A stretch of DNA of 64,000 nt from Phaeodactylibacter xiamenensis (GTDB lineage: Bacteria > Bacteroidota > Bacteroidia > Chitinophagales > Saprospiraceae): NCBI RefSeq assembly GCF_000759025.1, contig NZ_JPOS01000075.1, positions 62,001 to 126,000 on the forward strand, read 5' to 3'. The notes beneath the pieces are model-generated. The model did not search any database, had not been told where the DNA came from, and worked only from the letters and a program-made list of their open reading frames with translations. Of this stretch, positions 45,822 to 53,302 are shown one piece after another. The translations under genes and the position numbers were made by a program. The stretch's first letter is position 1. Every line of letters starts with the position of its first letter.

Positions 45822-46935
45822 ACAGTTCTTCAAAAAAGGACTCCTGCCTTTTCAGCCCTTCATAAAAGAAGAAGACTTCGCCCTCCAATCCGAGCGAGCG
45901 GTTGTGTTCCACCATTTGGCGGAGCAGGGTGTCGGAGGCAATATAGTCCCCGACTTTGAGCAGGATACCGGGGGCGAGCAGATGATGGTGCTCTGGCGCG
46001 ACCTGTTCATTAACGATGGCATTGAGTGCTAAGCGGTAGGCTTCAATATCGTAGCGGTAGACCTGCGGGCAGATTTCATCCACCCAGCCATTTTTTACCC
46101 ATGTCGGCCAGTCCTGCAGGTATTCGAATTTACTCCACGGATAGATGCTGGGGGAGAAGGACAGGGTCAGCGTGCTGTCCAGGGCCCGAAGTTCCCGGCT
46201 CATCCGTCCCATGAAGTCGTTGAGACGGTTGGCGCGCCAGTCCACCCAGGCTGTATCCTTGTAATTCATCGGCGGGCGCTGCCCATCGTGTTCTGTTTGG
46301 TAAGCGGCTACCGTGAGGCTATCGTACCCGGCCAGCGAAGGCAGAGCGGGCAGTCGGTCGTCGCCCTGAATGCCATCTACATCGTACTTTTCCACTACCT
46401 CTTTTACCAGGCTAAGCACGAAGTCCTGCACTTCCGGATCAAAAGCGTTCATCCATTGAAACCCATTTTTGGAGACGATCTGCCCGCCGAAGTCCCGGGC
46501 GGCCCAATGTGGCTTTTGCCGTAGCAGGTAGCCCCCCTCCGCTTCTTTATAAGAGCTGGCGAATCCAAACTCAAACCAGGCAACCACACGGATATTTTTA
46601 GCATGAGCGAGGTCAATCAGCTCCTGCAGCGGGTCGCGCCCTTCGAGCTTGGGGTCAATGCGTACGCCAAAGGTTTTTTCCATAACTGCACTGGGGTAGA
46701 GGGTGTAGCCCCGGTTCCAGGTGACGGTATAAATGGTGTTGAAGCCCAGGCGGGCGCAGTGCTCCACTGCGGCTTCCAGCCCGGCTTTGGAAAAGAGGGC
46801 GTCACTGTCTACGTTGGTCAGCCATACGCCGCGGGTAGGGTGGGGAGTGGGCTCCGCTGCCTCCTGAGTTTTGGAGTTGGAACAAGCGGTCAGCGCCAAT
46901 AAGGTGAGAAGGATTGGCAAGAGGGTCTTTGTCAT
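45817..46935 (-). CDS. GHL10-family glycoside hydrolase-like lipoprotein
   Basis: 372 aa. The lipoprotein signal peptide ends LLALTAC, then the mature part starts near TRGVWLTNVDSDALFS, the opening of the GHL10 (DUF187/YngK-like) TIM barrel. Other motifs are LGFNTIYTVTWNRGYTLYPS, IRVVAWFEFGFASSY, YDVDGIQGDDRLPALP, LSFSPSIYPWSKFEYLQDWPT (in part) and NGWVDEICPQVYRYD, the last near the predicted active-site end. The family is thought to cleave glycans; some members act on glycosaminoglycans or peptidoglycan-derived sugars. Its start is 35 bases from the first REP hairpin. Confidence 0.88.
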   Translation of the reverse strand: MTKTLLPILLTLLALTACSNSKTQEAAEPTPHPTRGVWLTNVDSDALFSKAGLEAAVEHCARLGFNTIYTVTWNRGYTLYPSAVMEKTFGVRIDPKLEGRDPLQELIDLAHAKNIRVVAWFEFGFASSYKEAEGGYLLRQKPHWAARDFGGQIVSKNGFQWMNAFDPEVQDFVLSLVKEVVEKYDVDGIQGDDRLPALPSLAGYDSLTVAAYQTEHDGQRPPMNYKDTAWVDWRANRLNDFMGRMSRELRALDSTLTLSFSPSIYPWSKFEYLQDWPTWVKNGWVDEICPQVYRYDIEAYRLALNAIVNEQVAPEHHHLLAPGILLKVGDYIASDTLLRQMVEHNRSLGLEGEVFFFYEGLKRQESFFEELY

Positions 46936-46946
46936 CCGTTTTTTGA

Positions 46947-46954
46947 CAAAGCTA
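46947..46954 (-). promoter_or_regulatory. -7 box of the GHL10 gene next to the REP array
   Basis: The minus strand reads TAGCTTTG, a perfect TAnnTTTG, 11 bases before the ATG, so the leader would be very short. The -33 element would fall at about 46974-46977, inside the first REP hairpin (begins 46971). Confidence 0.35.
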
Positions 46955-46970
46955 CTAAAGGTTTTTCGAA

Positions 46971-47230
46971 CACCGGGGGCACGCTCTGACTGCTATAGTC
47001 CTGACGGAGGCGGTACCTTCCCCCGGTGTTCTCGGTTGGTCTTGTTAGGACGCCCGGCGAAGGGACCGGCTTCGTTGTTCTCAGCAAGGACGCCCGGCGA
47101 AAGGAGAGCGCCGGGCGTCACCACCGGGGGCACGCTCTGACTGCTATAGTCCTGACGGAGGCGGTACCTTCCCCCGGTGTTCTCGGTTGGTCTTGTTAGG
47201 ACGCCCGGCGAAAGGAGAGCGCCGGGCGTC
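46971..47230. repeat. REP array upstream of the RAYT gene
   Basis: Two kinds of hairpin alternate. Type A has arms CACCGGGGG and CCCCCGGTG around a 40-base loop (46971-47028 and 47122-47179, identical copies). Type B has 11-bp arms GACGCCCGGCG and CGCCGGGCGTC around AAAGGAGAG (47089-47119 and 47200-47230), plus a lone left arm at 47049. A and B are joined by a linker beginning TTCTCGGTTGG. There is no protein-coding potential. Confidence 0.9.
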
Positions 47231-47238
47231 ACCATTAC

Positions 47239-47269
47239 TTGCATTTTTACCGATGATAAAGTATTTTTA
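47239..47269 (+). promoter_or_regulatory. Possible promoter of the RAYT gene
   Basis: TTG (47239-47241) and TATTTTTA (47262-47269) are separated by 20 bases; the second is close to TAnnTTTG. It begins 9 bases after the last hairpin of the upstream array. Confidence 0.35.
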
Positions 47270-47289
47270 TGTATCTAAATCTCTCTGTT

Positions 47290-47961
47290 ATGGAATTCTA
47301 CAATGACCAACTTTTCCATATTTACAACCAAGGCAACAACAAAGAGCGTGTGTTTTTTGATAGGGAAGACTATCTCTTCTTTATCTGGAAAATGAGAGCT
47401 TATCTTCCAGAGTTTGGAGATCTGATATCCTGGTGTTTAATGCCCAATCACTTTCACTGGCTGTTTTATGTGAAGAAGACTGAAGTAGACCGGATGCAAT
47501 TTTTTGCAAGAGCGGGAAATGTTGAATGGAACCGTCGAGTTCATAAGTATGGCAAAAAGGCGAGGAAGGTAGAACGGAACTACTCCAGAAAAGACGGTGC
47601 CTCGCCTCTGATAACCCTCAATGAAGCAATCGGTATACTCCAAATGTCCTATGCAAAGGCCTTCAACCCAAGACGTAATCGTACGGGTAGTTTATTTAGG
47701 CAGGACTGCAAGGCAAAAGATGGGTGGATCGATGAGTTTATTACGGTGACTAATACAAAAGGGCAGCTTGATTCCCGCTTTTTACCGGGGAGTGGCTACG
47801 CTTTTCATTGTTTTCAGTATATCCATGAGAACCCTGTAGCTGGAAAGCTAGTGAAATCATCTACTGTTTGGGAGTATTCTTCTGCTAAAGATTACGCTGG
47901 GCTCCGGCGGGGGAGTTTATGCAATTTAGACTTTGGGAAGTACTTAATTGAGAATTGTTGA
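47290..47961 (+). CDS. REP-associated tyrosine transposase (RAYT, Y1_Tnp)
   Basis: 223 aa from the ATG at 47290 (an ATG at 47269 gives 7 more residues). It begins MEFYNDQLFHIYNQGNNKER, the family opening. The HUH metal motif is in MPNHFHWLFYVKK (His54, His56) and a candidate catalytic Tyr121 in QMSYAKAFN, followed by RTGSLFRQ and, near the end, YIHENPVAGKLV, typical of RAYT/TnpA_REP. Such enzymes cut and join REP single-stranded DNA. It is flanked on both sides by REP arrays, and its stop codon abuts the downstream array. It appears intact. Codon use looks more AT-rich than its neighbours. Confidence 0.92.
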   Translation: MEFYNDQLFHIYNQGNNKERVFFDREDYLFFIWKMRAYLPEFGDLISWCLMPNHFHWLFYVKKTEVDRMQFFARAGNVEWNRRVHKYGKKARKVERNYSRKDGASPLITLNEAIGILQMSYAKAFNPRRNRTGSLFRQDCKAKDGWIDEFITVTNTKGQLDSRFLPGSGYAFHCFQYIHENPVAGKLVKSSTVWEYSSAKDYAGLRRGSLCNLDFGKYLIENC

Positions 47962-48410
47962 GCGCGCGGGGCGTCACCACCGGGGGCACTCCCTTCCCCC
48001 TGTGTTCTCGTTTCCTGTCAAGGACGCCCGGCGAAGGGAGAGCGCCGGGCGTCATCACCGGGGGCACTCCCTTCCCCCGGTGTTCTCGTTTCCTGTCAAG
48101 GACGCCCGGCGAAGGGACCGACTTCGTTGTTCTCAAACTACGTCGGACGGTGAGAGCGCCGGGCGTCCACACCGGGGGCACTACTTTCCCCGGTGTTCTC
48201 GGTTGGCCTTAGGAAGGACGCCCGGCGAAGGGAGAGCGCCGGGCGTCTACACCGGGGGCACTGCCTTCCCCCGGTGTTCTCGGTTGGTCTCAGCAAGGAC
48301 GCCCGGCGAAGGGAGAGCGCCGGGCGTCTACACCGGGGGCACTGCCTTCCCCCGGTGTTCTCGGTTGGTCTCAGCAAGGACGCCCGGCGAAGGGAGAGCG
48401 CCGGGCCTCC
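47962..48410. repeat. REP array downstream of the RAYT gene
   Basis: Five type A hairpins, mostly with 9-base loops (start 47978, 48056, 48170, 48250, 48331), alternate with five type B hairpins (start 48023, 48101, 48217, 48298, 48379). Unit length is 78-81 bp except one of 114 bp. All units have the same order and orientation. The B copy at 48101-48167 is interrupted by about 36 extra bases. The A copy at 48170 has a shortened right arm, and the last B has one arm mismatch (CCGGGCCTC). The array runs to the stop codon of the next gene. There is no coding potential. Confidence 0.93.
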
Positions 48411-48941
48411 TCAAAACCGCCACTGCCTGGTGACCTCCCAGCAAACGACTCCTACGCAGACCGCAATATTCAGGGAATGCTTGGTGCCATACTGCGGTAC
48501 TTCCAGGCACCCATCAACCTGTTCCATTGCGGCATCACTGACGCCTTCTACTTCATTGCCGAAGACCAACGCAACTTTCTGATCCTCCTGCCAGCGGAAC
48601 TCCTGCAACCAGGTCCGCTCATCTGCCTGCTCTACGGCCAGCACAGTATAGCCCTGTCCCTGTAGCTGTTTAAGGGCAGCAACGGTGTCTTCATGGTAGC
48701 TCCAGCTGACCGATTCGGTAGCTCCGATGGCCGTCTTCAGAATTTCCCGGTGCGGCGGGCGGGCGGTGATGCCGCAAAGGTGGATGTGTTCCAGCGCAAA
48801 AGCATCAGCAGTCCGAAAGGCAGCCCCGACATTCAGGCCGGAGCGGATATTGTCCAGCACAAGTACCACAGGGGCTTTGGGCTGTGCTTTGAAGGTGTCG
48901 ATATCAGGCCGGTTGAGTTCCTGAAGTTTGAGTTTGCGCAT
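48411..48941 (-). CDS. SpoU/TrmH-family RNA 2'-O-methyltransferase
   Basis: 176 aa. The three SpoU motifs are present: LDNIRSGLNVGAAFRTADAF, VALVFGNEVEGVSDAAME and VPQYGTKHSLNIAVCVGVVCWE, which form the trefoil-knot SAM site. It methylates a ribose in tRNA or rRNA; the exact target cannot be told. It lacks an N-terminal substrate-binding domain, like the short TrmH-type group. Its stop codon (48411-48413) directly abuts the last REP hairpin, so the C-terminal end (VTRQWRF) may have been set by the array. Confidence 0.9.
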   Translation of the reverse strand: MRKLKLQELNRPDIDTFKAQPKAPVVLVLDNIRSGLNVGAAFRTADAFALEHIHLCGITARPPHREILKTAIGATESVSWSYHEDTVAALKQLQGQGYTVLAVEQADERTWLQEFRWQEDQKVALVFGNEVEGVSDAAMEQVDGCLEVPQYGTKHSLNIAVCVGVVCWEVTRQWRF

Positions 48942-48967
48942 GAGGACTGTTTTTTGTTTTGAATTTT

Positions 48968-50437
48968 TTATCGAAGGAGCTGCACGCTTCCCCTCCAGAT
49001 GCGGTTGGTCCCATCCTTCAGGGCAAGTACAGCCTGGTAAACGTAAAGCCCGTTATTACATGGCACTCCTGCCCGTTGGCCATTCCAGGTATCATTGGGC
49101 ACGCGGGAACGAAAGACCAGGCCGCCCCACCGGTCAAAAACTTCCAGTTGGAGGACCTCCTGCACGCAAGGTCCGAAGAAAATCTCAAAGGTATCATTCC
49201 GGCCGTCGCCGTTGGGGGAGAAACCCGTAGGAGCATAGATATCCTCACAGGGCGGTATGATGACCCGCTGTTCAAGCGTATCGGTACAGCCGGTGAGGCT
49301 GTCGCGTACTGTAGCCAGGAAATTGGTGGTTTCGAACAGGGTCGCTGTTGGCTCGGGGCAATCACTGCAATCCAAAACATTATCGGGCTGCCAGGACCAA
49401 ATCAGAGGCCCAACCCCGCCGCCACTCCCTTGCAACTGAACGGATTGCCCGGCGATAATGGTATCTTGTGAAGCCTGCACACTGGCCTCAAAATCAACGG
49501 TAGATAACAGCAATTGCACCACGCTGTCGCACCCCAGGCTGCTCAGTAGCGTATCGGTGTAAAAACCAGGCTTATCGTACCATCGGTCACCAACAGCAAA
49601 GGCCTGCCCGGGGCACAGGAAAGTATCCAGCAACACCTCGTCTCCAATGCCATCAATGATTTCAGTGATCAAAATGCTGTCGTTGCAAAATGGGGCACCT
49701 GGCAGAGTATCCCTGTAGATGCCGGGCTCTGGAAATTCCCGCCCGTCAATAATCAGAGGGGTACTGGTACACAGGGTAGCCGTCTGTTCCCGCACCGGAT
49801 TACAAATGCGCAGGCTGATATCGTCTATAGCGAAATCATTGCCGCAGTCGCCAGGCGCAAAATTAACAATACTGAGCCGAACAGCATCCTGGTCTTCCGG
49901 CAGGGTGAATACAATGCCAAACCGGTTCCAGCTCAGGATAGGAGTGGTCGGTAAGTTTCCGGTCGAGAGGCTCTCCAGCAGCTCGTCATCTTCCGGGTCA
50001 CGGAGCTCAAAGCGGATACTGGGCTCCGTGCTTTCCCCTCCGCATGCTGAGGGCGTAACCACATTGGTTATGTAGGCACTGAATTCATACCGGGTGCCGG
50101 GGCAAAGCTCGTCAATAAGAAGGCTGAAAAACTCACCCGGAGTATCAGCAGCATCAAAAAGGAGCATATACCCGAACCCGTCATCCGGGGTATTGTCCAG
50201 TCCATCGTGCCAGTTCGCACCATTGAGCTGAGTGCGGTTCGTGACCATGTAGGTGCCGGCCTGGGGGCTCCCGTCGTTGTAGCTGTAACTGGTTATGCCG
50301 GATGGCAGCGGTGGCCCGAAGTTGGGGCCCTGCCCAAAACCTTCGGACAGGGCGGCGGCACCGGGCTCGCCTTCGCATAATTGTGCTGCTGCCCGAAAAG
50401 GAAGTATCAAAAGGAGGAAAAAGACCCAAATTCTCAT
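48968..50437 (-). CDS. Surface protein with T9SS type B (CHU_C) sorting domain
   Basis: 489 aa from the ATG at 50437, chosen for its signal peptide (MRIWVFFLLLILPFRAAAQ); an in-frame ATG at 50539 would overlap the TPR gene. The N-terminal domain (about 20-215; GFGQGPNFGPPLPSGITSY, YMLLFDAADTPGEFFSLLID, FAIDDISLRIC) resembles a carbohydrate-binding jelly roll. A repeat with PGIYRDTLPG and PGFYTDTLLSSLGCDSVV follows, then an Ig-like domain. A gliding-motility-associated C-terminal domain ends it (APTGFSPNGDGRNDTFEIFF, LEVFDRWGGLVF). No catalytic motif is visible. It lies 26 bases before the methyltransferase gene. Confidence 0.85.
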   Translation of the reverse strand: MRIWVFFLLLILPFRAAAQLCEGEPGAAALSEGFGQGPNFGPPLPSGITSYSYNDGSPQAGTYMVTNRTQLNGANWHDGLDNTPDDGFGYMLLFDAADTPGEFFSLLIDELCPGTRYEFSAYITNVVTPSACGGESTEPSIRFELRDPEDDELLESLSTGNLPTTPILSWNRFGIVFTLPEDQDAVRLSIVNFAPGDCGNDFAIDDISLRICNPVREQTATLCTSTPLIIDGREFPEPGIYRDTLPGAPFCNDSILITEIIDGIGDEVLLDTFLCPGQAFAVGDRWYDKPGFYTDTLLSSLGCDSVVQLLLSTVDFEASVQASQDTIIAGQSVQLQGSGGGVGPLIWSWQPDNVLDCSDCPEPTATLFETTNFLATVRDSLTGCTDTLEQRVIIPPCEDIYAPTGFSPNGDGRNDTFEIFFGPCVQEVLQLEVFDRWGGLVFRSRVPNDTWNGQRAGVPCNNGLYVYQAVLALKDGTNRIWRGSVQLLR

Positions 50438-50510
50438 AATGGATTTATCATTTGCTTTCTCTCCGTAGCTTAGTACTATTGCCATGCTGCCACCAGGCTT
50501 ACGCCTAAAT

Positions 50511-51905
50511 TTAGTGTTGATCTTTGAGCTTTTCGGCAAGTTCTTTGTAATTGGGTTGCCCGGTACGTTGGTAGAGGTGTTGTGCCAGGGGTAGTGCCTT
50601 TTCCAGAAAGGGCACAGCTTCTTCTGCGTTTTTCGCCCTTTTTATAAAACCCAAATACGTCGTTAGCAAGTCATCTGCGAGCTCGATTGACTCCGGGTTT
50701 TGAGCTTGAATGGCCTGCGCAATTTCTAGATCTTTTAGGTAGTATTGGCGAGCTTCTTCTACATGCCCTTTAGTTTTTAGCTGCCCCAATTTATAGTACG
50801 CCACACTGAGGTCCCTTTGCAGTTGTTCGGACTGAGGGTTTTTTTTGGCGAGGGTTCTGGCGATGTCAGTACGCTCGTGGTACAGTTCTGCGGCGTCGTT
50901 GGTTTTGCCGGTCCGCATGAGGAGGTCAGCGAGTTTTTCAATAGCGACGCCGAGGTCCCTTTGCAGTTGTTCGGACTGAGGGTTTTGTTTGGTCAACCTA
51001 TGGCTTAAGGAGAGGTCTAATTCGTAATATTGCAGCGCTTCTGCATAGTTTCCAACATCCCGGTGTATATCTCCAAGGTCGCTCAATAATGCGGATTGAA
51101 GGGTGCTCCCTTCTGGTGCATGATTCAGGGCTTTTTTTAGGTATTGAATAGCGCGTTCATATTTTCCAGCAACCCAATAGATATTCCCAACGGCCCGGAG
51201 TTTATCCTGCGGCCAGGCTTCATCAGTTGGGGGATATTGTTCTAATAATTCTACGGCTTTTCTTTGCCCATCAAATTCCGCATAGGCCTCGGCCAAGGGC
51301 AAGGCAAAGTCAATGGCAAGACGTTGGGCGGGCAGTCCGGCTTCTTCAGCTTCTCGCAATTGCCTTTTTTTTAGTTCTACTTGCAGTTCCAGCGCACGGT
51401 AGGCTTCCTGGCTGCGGTACTCCTCCTGAAAACGAGACTGCAGGAAGTCGTCAGGTAGCTCTATCTCGGCGGTTTCGTCGAAGTAAACCACCACCATACG
51501 CCTTTGAGAGAAAAGGTCGGTGGCCAGGTTGCTGATGCGGCGCAGCGTGGGCTCATCTACCCAAAAGAGGATGGGGCGCCCCAACTGCACTATGCCCTCC
51601 CTGGCGTAATTGAGGGATTGTACCTTGCCTTCCTCTGCCAGGTAGTGGGGGAGCCCCTGTACGATTAACCCCCCGGTTTCGCCCATCGCCGATTGGAGCT
51701 GAGACAGTATAGGGGAGGCTTGCTCTAATTGGCAAACGTTTGGTTGGGTGTGGTATTTATTTTTAGCGGCTTCAATAATGGCTTTCGTAGCCGCTGGCAG
51801 CAGGCGCTCATCCTGAATGCAGGCAAAGGCATACCCTTGCTCGTCTTCCCGGCTCAGGAAGCGGGCAAGTTGGTTGATCCGGCTGAAATAGGGGCGCTGT
51901 GTCAT
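50511..51905 (-). CDS. TPR protein, partner of the upstream P-loop ATPase
   Basis: 464 aa. The N-terminal domain (about 1-165) has an alpha/beta pattern with GGLIVQGLPHYL (78-89) and LGRPILFWVDEPTLRRIS (108-125), which recalls the leading domain of some STAND-associated TPR proteins. A charged helix (160-200) follows, then about six TPR-like units to the end, three of them with a 48-residue period (KNPQSEQLQRDLSVAYYKLG). It has no signal peptide. Its ATG overlaps the ATPase stop codon by four bases (ATGA), so translation is probably coupled. I infer a sensor or effector role; no toxic domain is recognisable. Confidence 0.75.
   Translation of the reverse strand: MTQRPYFSRINQLARFLSREDEQGYAFACIQDERLLPAATKAIIEAAKNKYHTQPNVCQLEQASPILSQLQSAMGETGGLIVQGLPHYLAEEGKVQSLNYAREGIVQLGRPILFWVDEPTLRRISNLATDLFSQRRMVVVYFDETAEIELPDDFLQSRFQEEYRSQEAYRALELQVELKKRQLREAEEAGLPAQRLAIDFALPLAEAYAEFDGQRKAVELLEQYPPTDEAWPQDKLRAVGNIYWVAGKYERAIQYLKKALNHAPEGSTLQSALLSDLGDIHRDVGNYAEALQYYELDLSLSHRLTKQNPQSEQLQRDLGVAIEKLADLLMRTGKTNDAAELYHERTDIARTLAKKNPQSEQLQRDLSVAYYKLGQLKTKGHVEEARQYYLKDLEIAQAIQAQNPESIELADDLLTTYLGFIKRAKNAEEAVPFLEKALPLAQHLYQRTGQPNYKELAEKLKDQH
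50808..50986. repeat. Near-identical direct repeat inside the TPR gene
   Basis: A 34-35-base sequence (starting GAGGTCCCTTTGCAGTTGTT) occurs at 50808 and at 50952, 144 bases apart, which equals one 48-residue TPR unit. Such near identity, at a distance of one repeat, indicates recent duplication of a TPR unit or recombination between units. Confidence 0.8.
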
Positions 51906-53245
51906 GCCAATAAGTTACGGTCGCGCAGCAAGGCTTTGACAATGGGATGCACATCGGTCCAGTCGCTGCCATTGTTGTAGGCTAATATACATAAATTGGA
52001 GCGTAGGTGCATGACTTCTTCGGTGTTGAGCACCAGCTTTTCTTCACTTTGAGCCAGATGAGTGAGTATTTCGAGGTAGGTCTCGGCTTCGTATAGCTTA
52101 TCGCCGTCCCGGAAGTCGGCGATGTTGCTGTTGTAGTCGCGCTTCAGGCTGTTGAAAGCGGCTTGCCAGTCTTCCTCTTCAATGGTATCCCGGCCGAAAT
52201 CGAGCGCGTTGTCAGCGGCTTCCTGTATCATCAGGAACAGATCGCGCAGTACGCCACCAGAATACCGGATCATTTTGTTTAGTAATTCGGGATTAGCAAA
52301 CAACCGGTCGGCGTCCATACGGGCCTTAATGACTTCCTGCATCAGTCGTAAGCCTTCTTCAGAGACTTTCCCGTTTCGTTCAACCACCTTAATCATGGGC
52401 AGTTCGTAGACCTGGGTGAAGTGGGAACGGATTTGATTGTAACGGGTATTGCTGTAAAAAAGCGCAGCCGGGAAGGTGTAAATGACGTTGGTGCGGATTT
52501 GGGTAAGTTGACTGACGTAATTGTAAAACAGATCGTAAGAGCGGTCGGCCGGTATCTTGTCCAAATCTTCAAGAATAATGAGTAAATCCCGCTTGCCTGA
52601 TTTTTTAGCCAATTGGATTTGAATTTCGGCTACCAAATCATTGCAGTGCCGGATCAGGTCAGACAAGCGGGGTTCAATCTCGGTTTTGAGCACCTGCTTA
52701 AACTGTTTACTGGTTTTCGCCGTTAGGCGAAACTTCCCAAAAAACTTGGCAAGCATAGAAGTACTTAGCTCCCCACCCATGTCCAATCCACCGCTGAGAT
52801 TGTACTTTTCGCTTACCCGGTTAATTTCAGTGGAGGTCGCCCAGAGCTGTACAGACTTCAGGTACTCAGTACTAATCTTTAGCTTATCTTCCACCGCCGC
52901 CACAAAAAGGCGTTCCATCATGATAATAAAGAGCTCAATATATTCCAGGTTAACGGGGTCAAGCTCATCGTGTATAGAAATATTCAGCACTAAAAATTCA
53001 TCGGTAAGTTCCTTATCCAGATAATTCAGCTCCGTACTTTTTCCACAGCCTTTGTATCCGGCAAAAAGGATATGTTCGTTGCGGTCAGGGTTGTTTCTCA
53101 GCAAACGCGCCATCCTGCTTTTGGGGTTTTTGCCCCGCACGGTGGATGCCTCCTTGTAAAACGCATCAAGGTCTTCCTTGGCAACCGGGTGGTTATTGAA
53201 TGCACCGTAGATGTGCTCCAAATCCCCGGCGTATTTGAGTGGCAT
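51902..53245 (-). CDS. P-loop ATPase, STAND/AAA-like
   Basis: 447 aa. Walker A is GYKGCGKST (63-71) and Walker B LLIILEDLDK (221-230, acidic EDLD). NVIYTFPAALFYS resembles a sensor-1 strand and YSGGVLRDLFLMIQEA a sensor-2/GxP-like segment before a winged-helix-like C-terminus (DVHPIVKALLRD). The middle has a helical insertion (120-215). This layout fits signal-transduction ATPases of the STAND/KAP/Orc-like groups. It is cytosolic, with no membrane segments. It is the first gene of a two-gene operon with the TPR protein. The family is not named here because the evidence is motif-level only. Confidence 0.8.
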   Translation of the reverse strand: MPLKYAGDLEHIYGAFNNHPVAKEDLDAFYKEASTVRGKNPKSRMARLLRNNPDRNEHILFAGYKGCGKSTELNYLDKELTDEFLVLNISIHDELDPVNLEYIELFIIMMERLFVAAVEDKLKISTEYLKSVQLWATSTEINRVSEKYNLSGGLDMGGELSTSMLAKFFGKFRLTAKTSKQFKQVLKTEIEPRLSDLIRHCNDLVAEIQIQLAKKSGKRDLLIILEDLDKIPADRSYDLFYNYVSQLTQIRTNVIYTFPAALFYSNTRYNQIRSHFTQVYELPMIKVVERNGKVSEEGLRLMQEVIKARMDADRLFANPELLNKMIRYSGGVLRDLFLMIQEAADNALDFGRDTIEEEDWQAAFNSLKRDYNSNIADFRDGDKLYEAETYLEILTHLAQSEEKLVLNTEEVMHLRSNLCILAYNNGSDWTDVHPIVKALLRDRNLLA

Positions 53246-53269
53246 AAGTCTTTTTGTTTTGCTGAATCG

Positions 53270-53302
53270 TAAATATAGGTATTCTTAGGGTTTTCGGTAC
53301 AA
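53270..53302 (-). promoter_or_regulatory. Promoter of the ATPase-TPR operon
   Basis: On the minus strand TTG (53300-53302) is followed after 22 bases by TATATTTA (53270-53277), one mismatch from TAnnTTTG, about 25 bases before the ATPase ATG. It overlaps the 3' end of the membrane-protein gene, so the operon can be expressed alone. Confidence 0.4.

Noticed and set aside
47962-48410. CRISPR array
   Set aside because: Units of about 80 bp are nearly identical along their whole length with no unique spacers, the repeats are strong palindromes, and no cas gene is near.
47948-48433. Open reading frames of 80-160 codons across the REP array on both strands
   Set aside because: They arise from the in-phase hairpin repeats, are Arg/Gly/Pro-rich in all frames and match no protein pattern.
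48968-50539. Longer N-terminus of the CHU_C protein starting at 50539
   Set aside because: It would overlap the TPR gene and place 34 residues before an evident signal peptide; the ATG at 50437 fits better.
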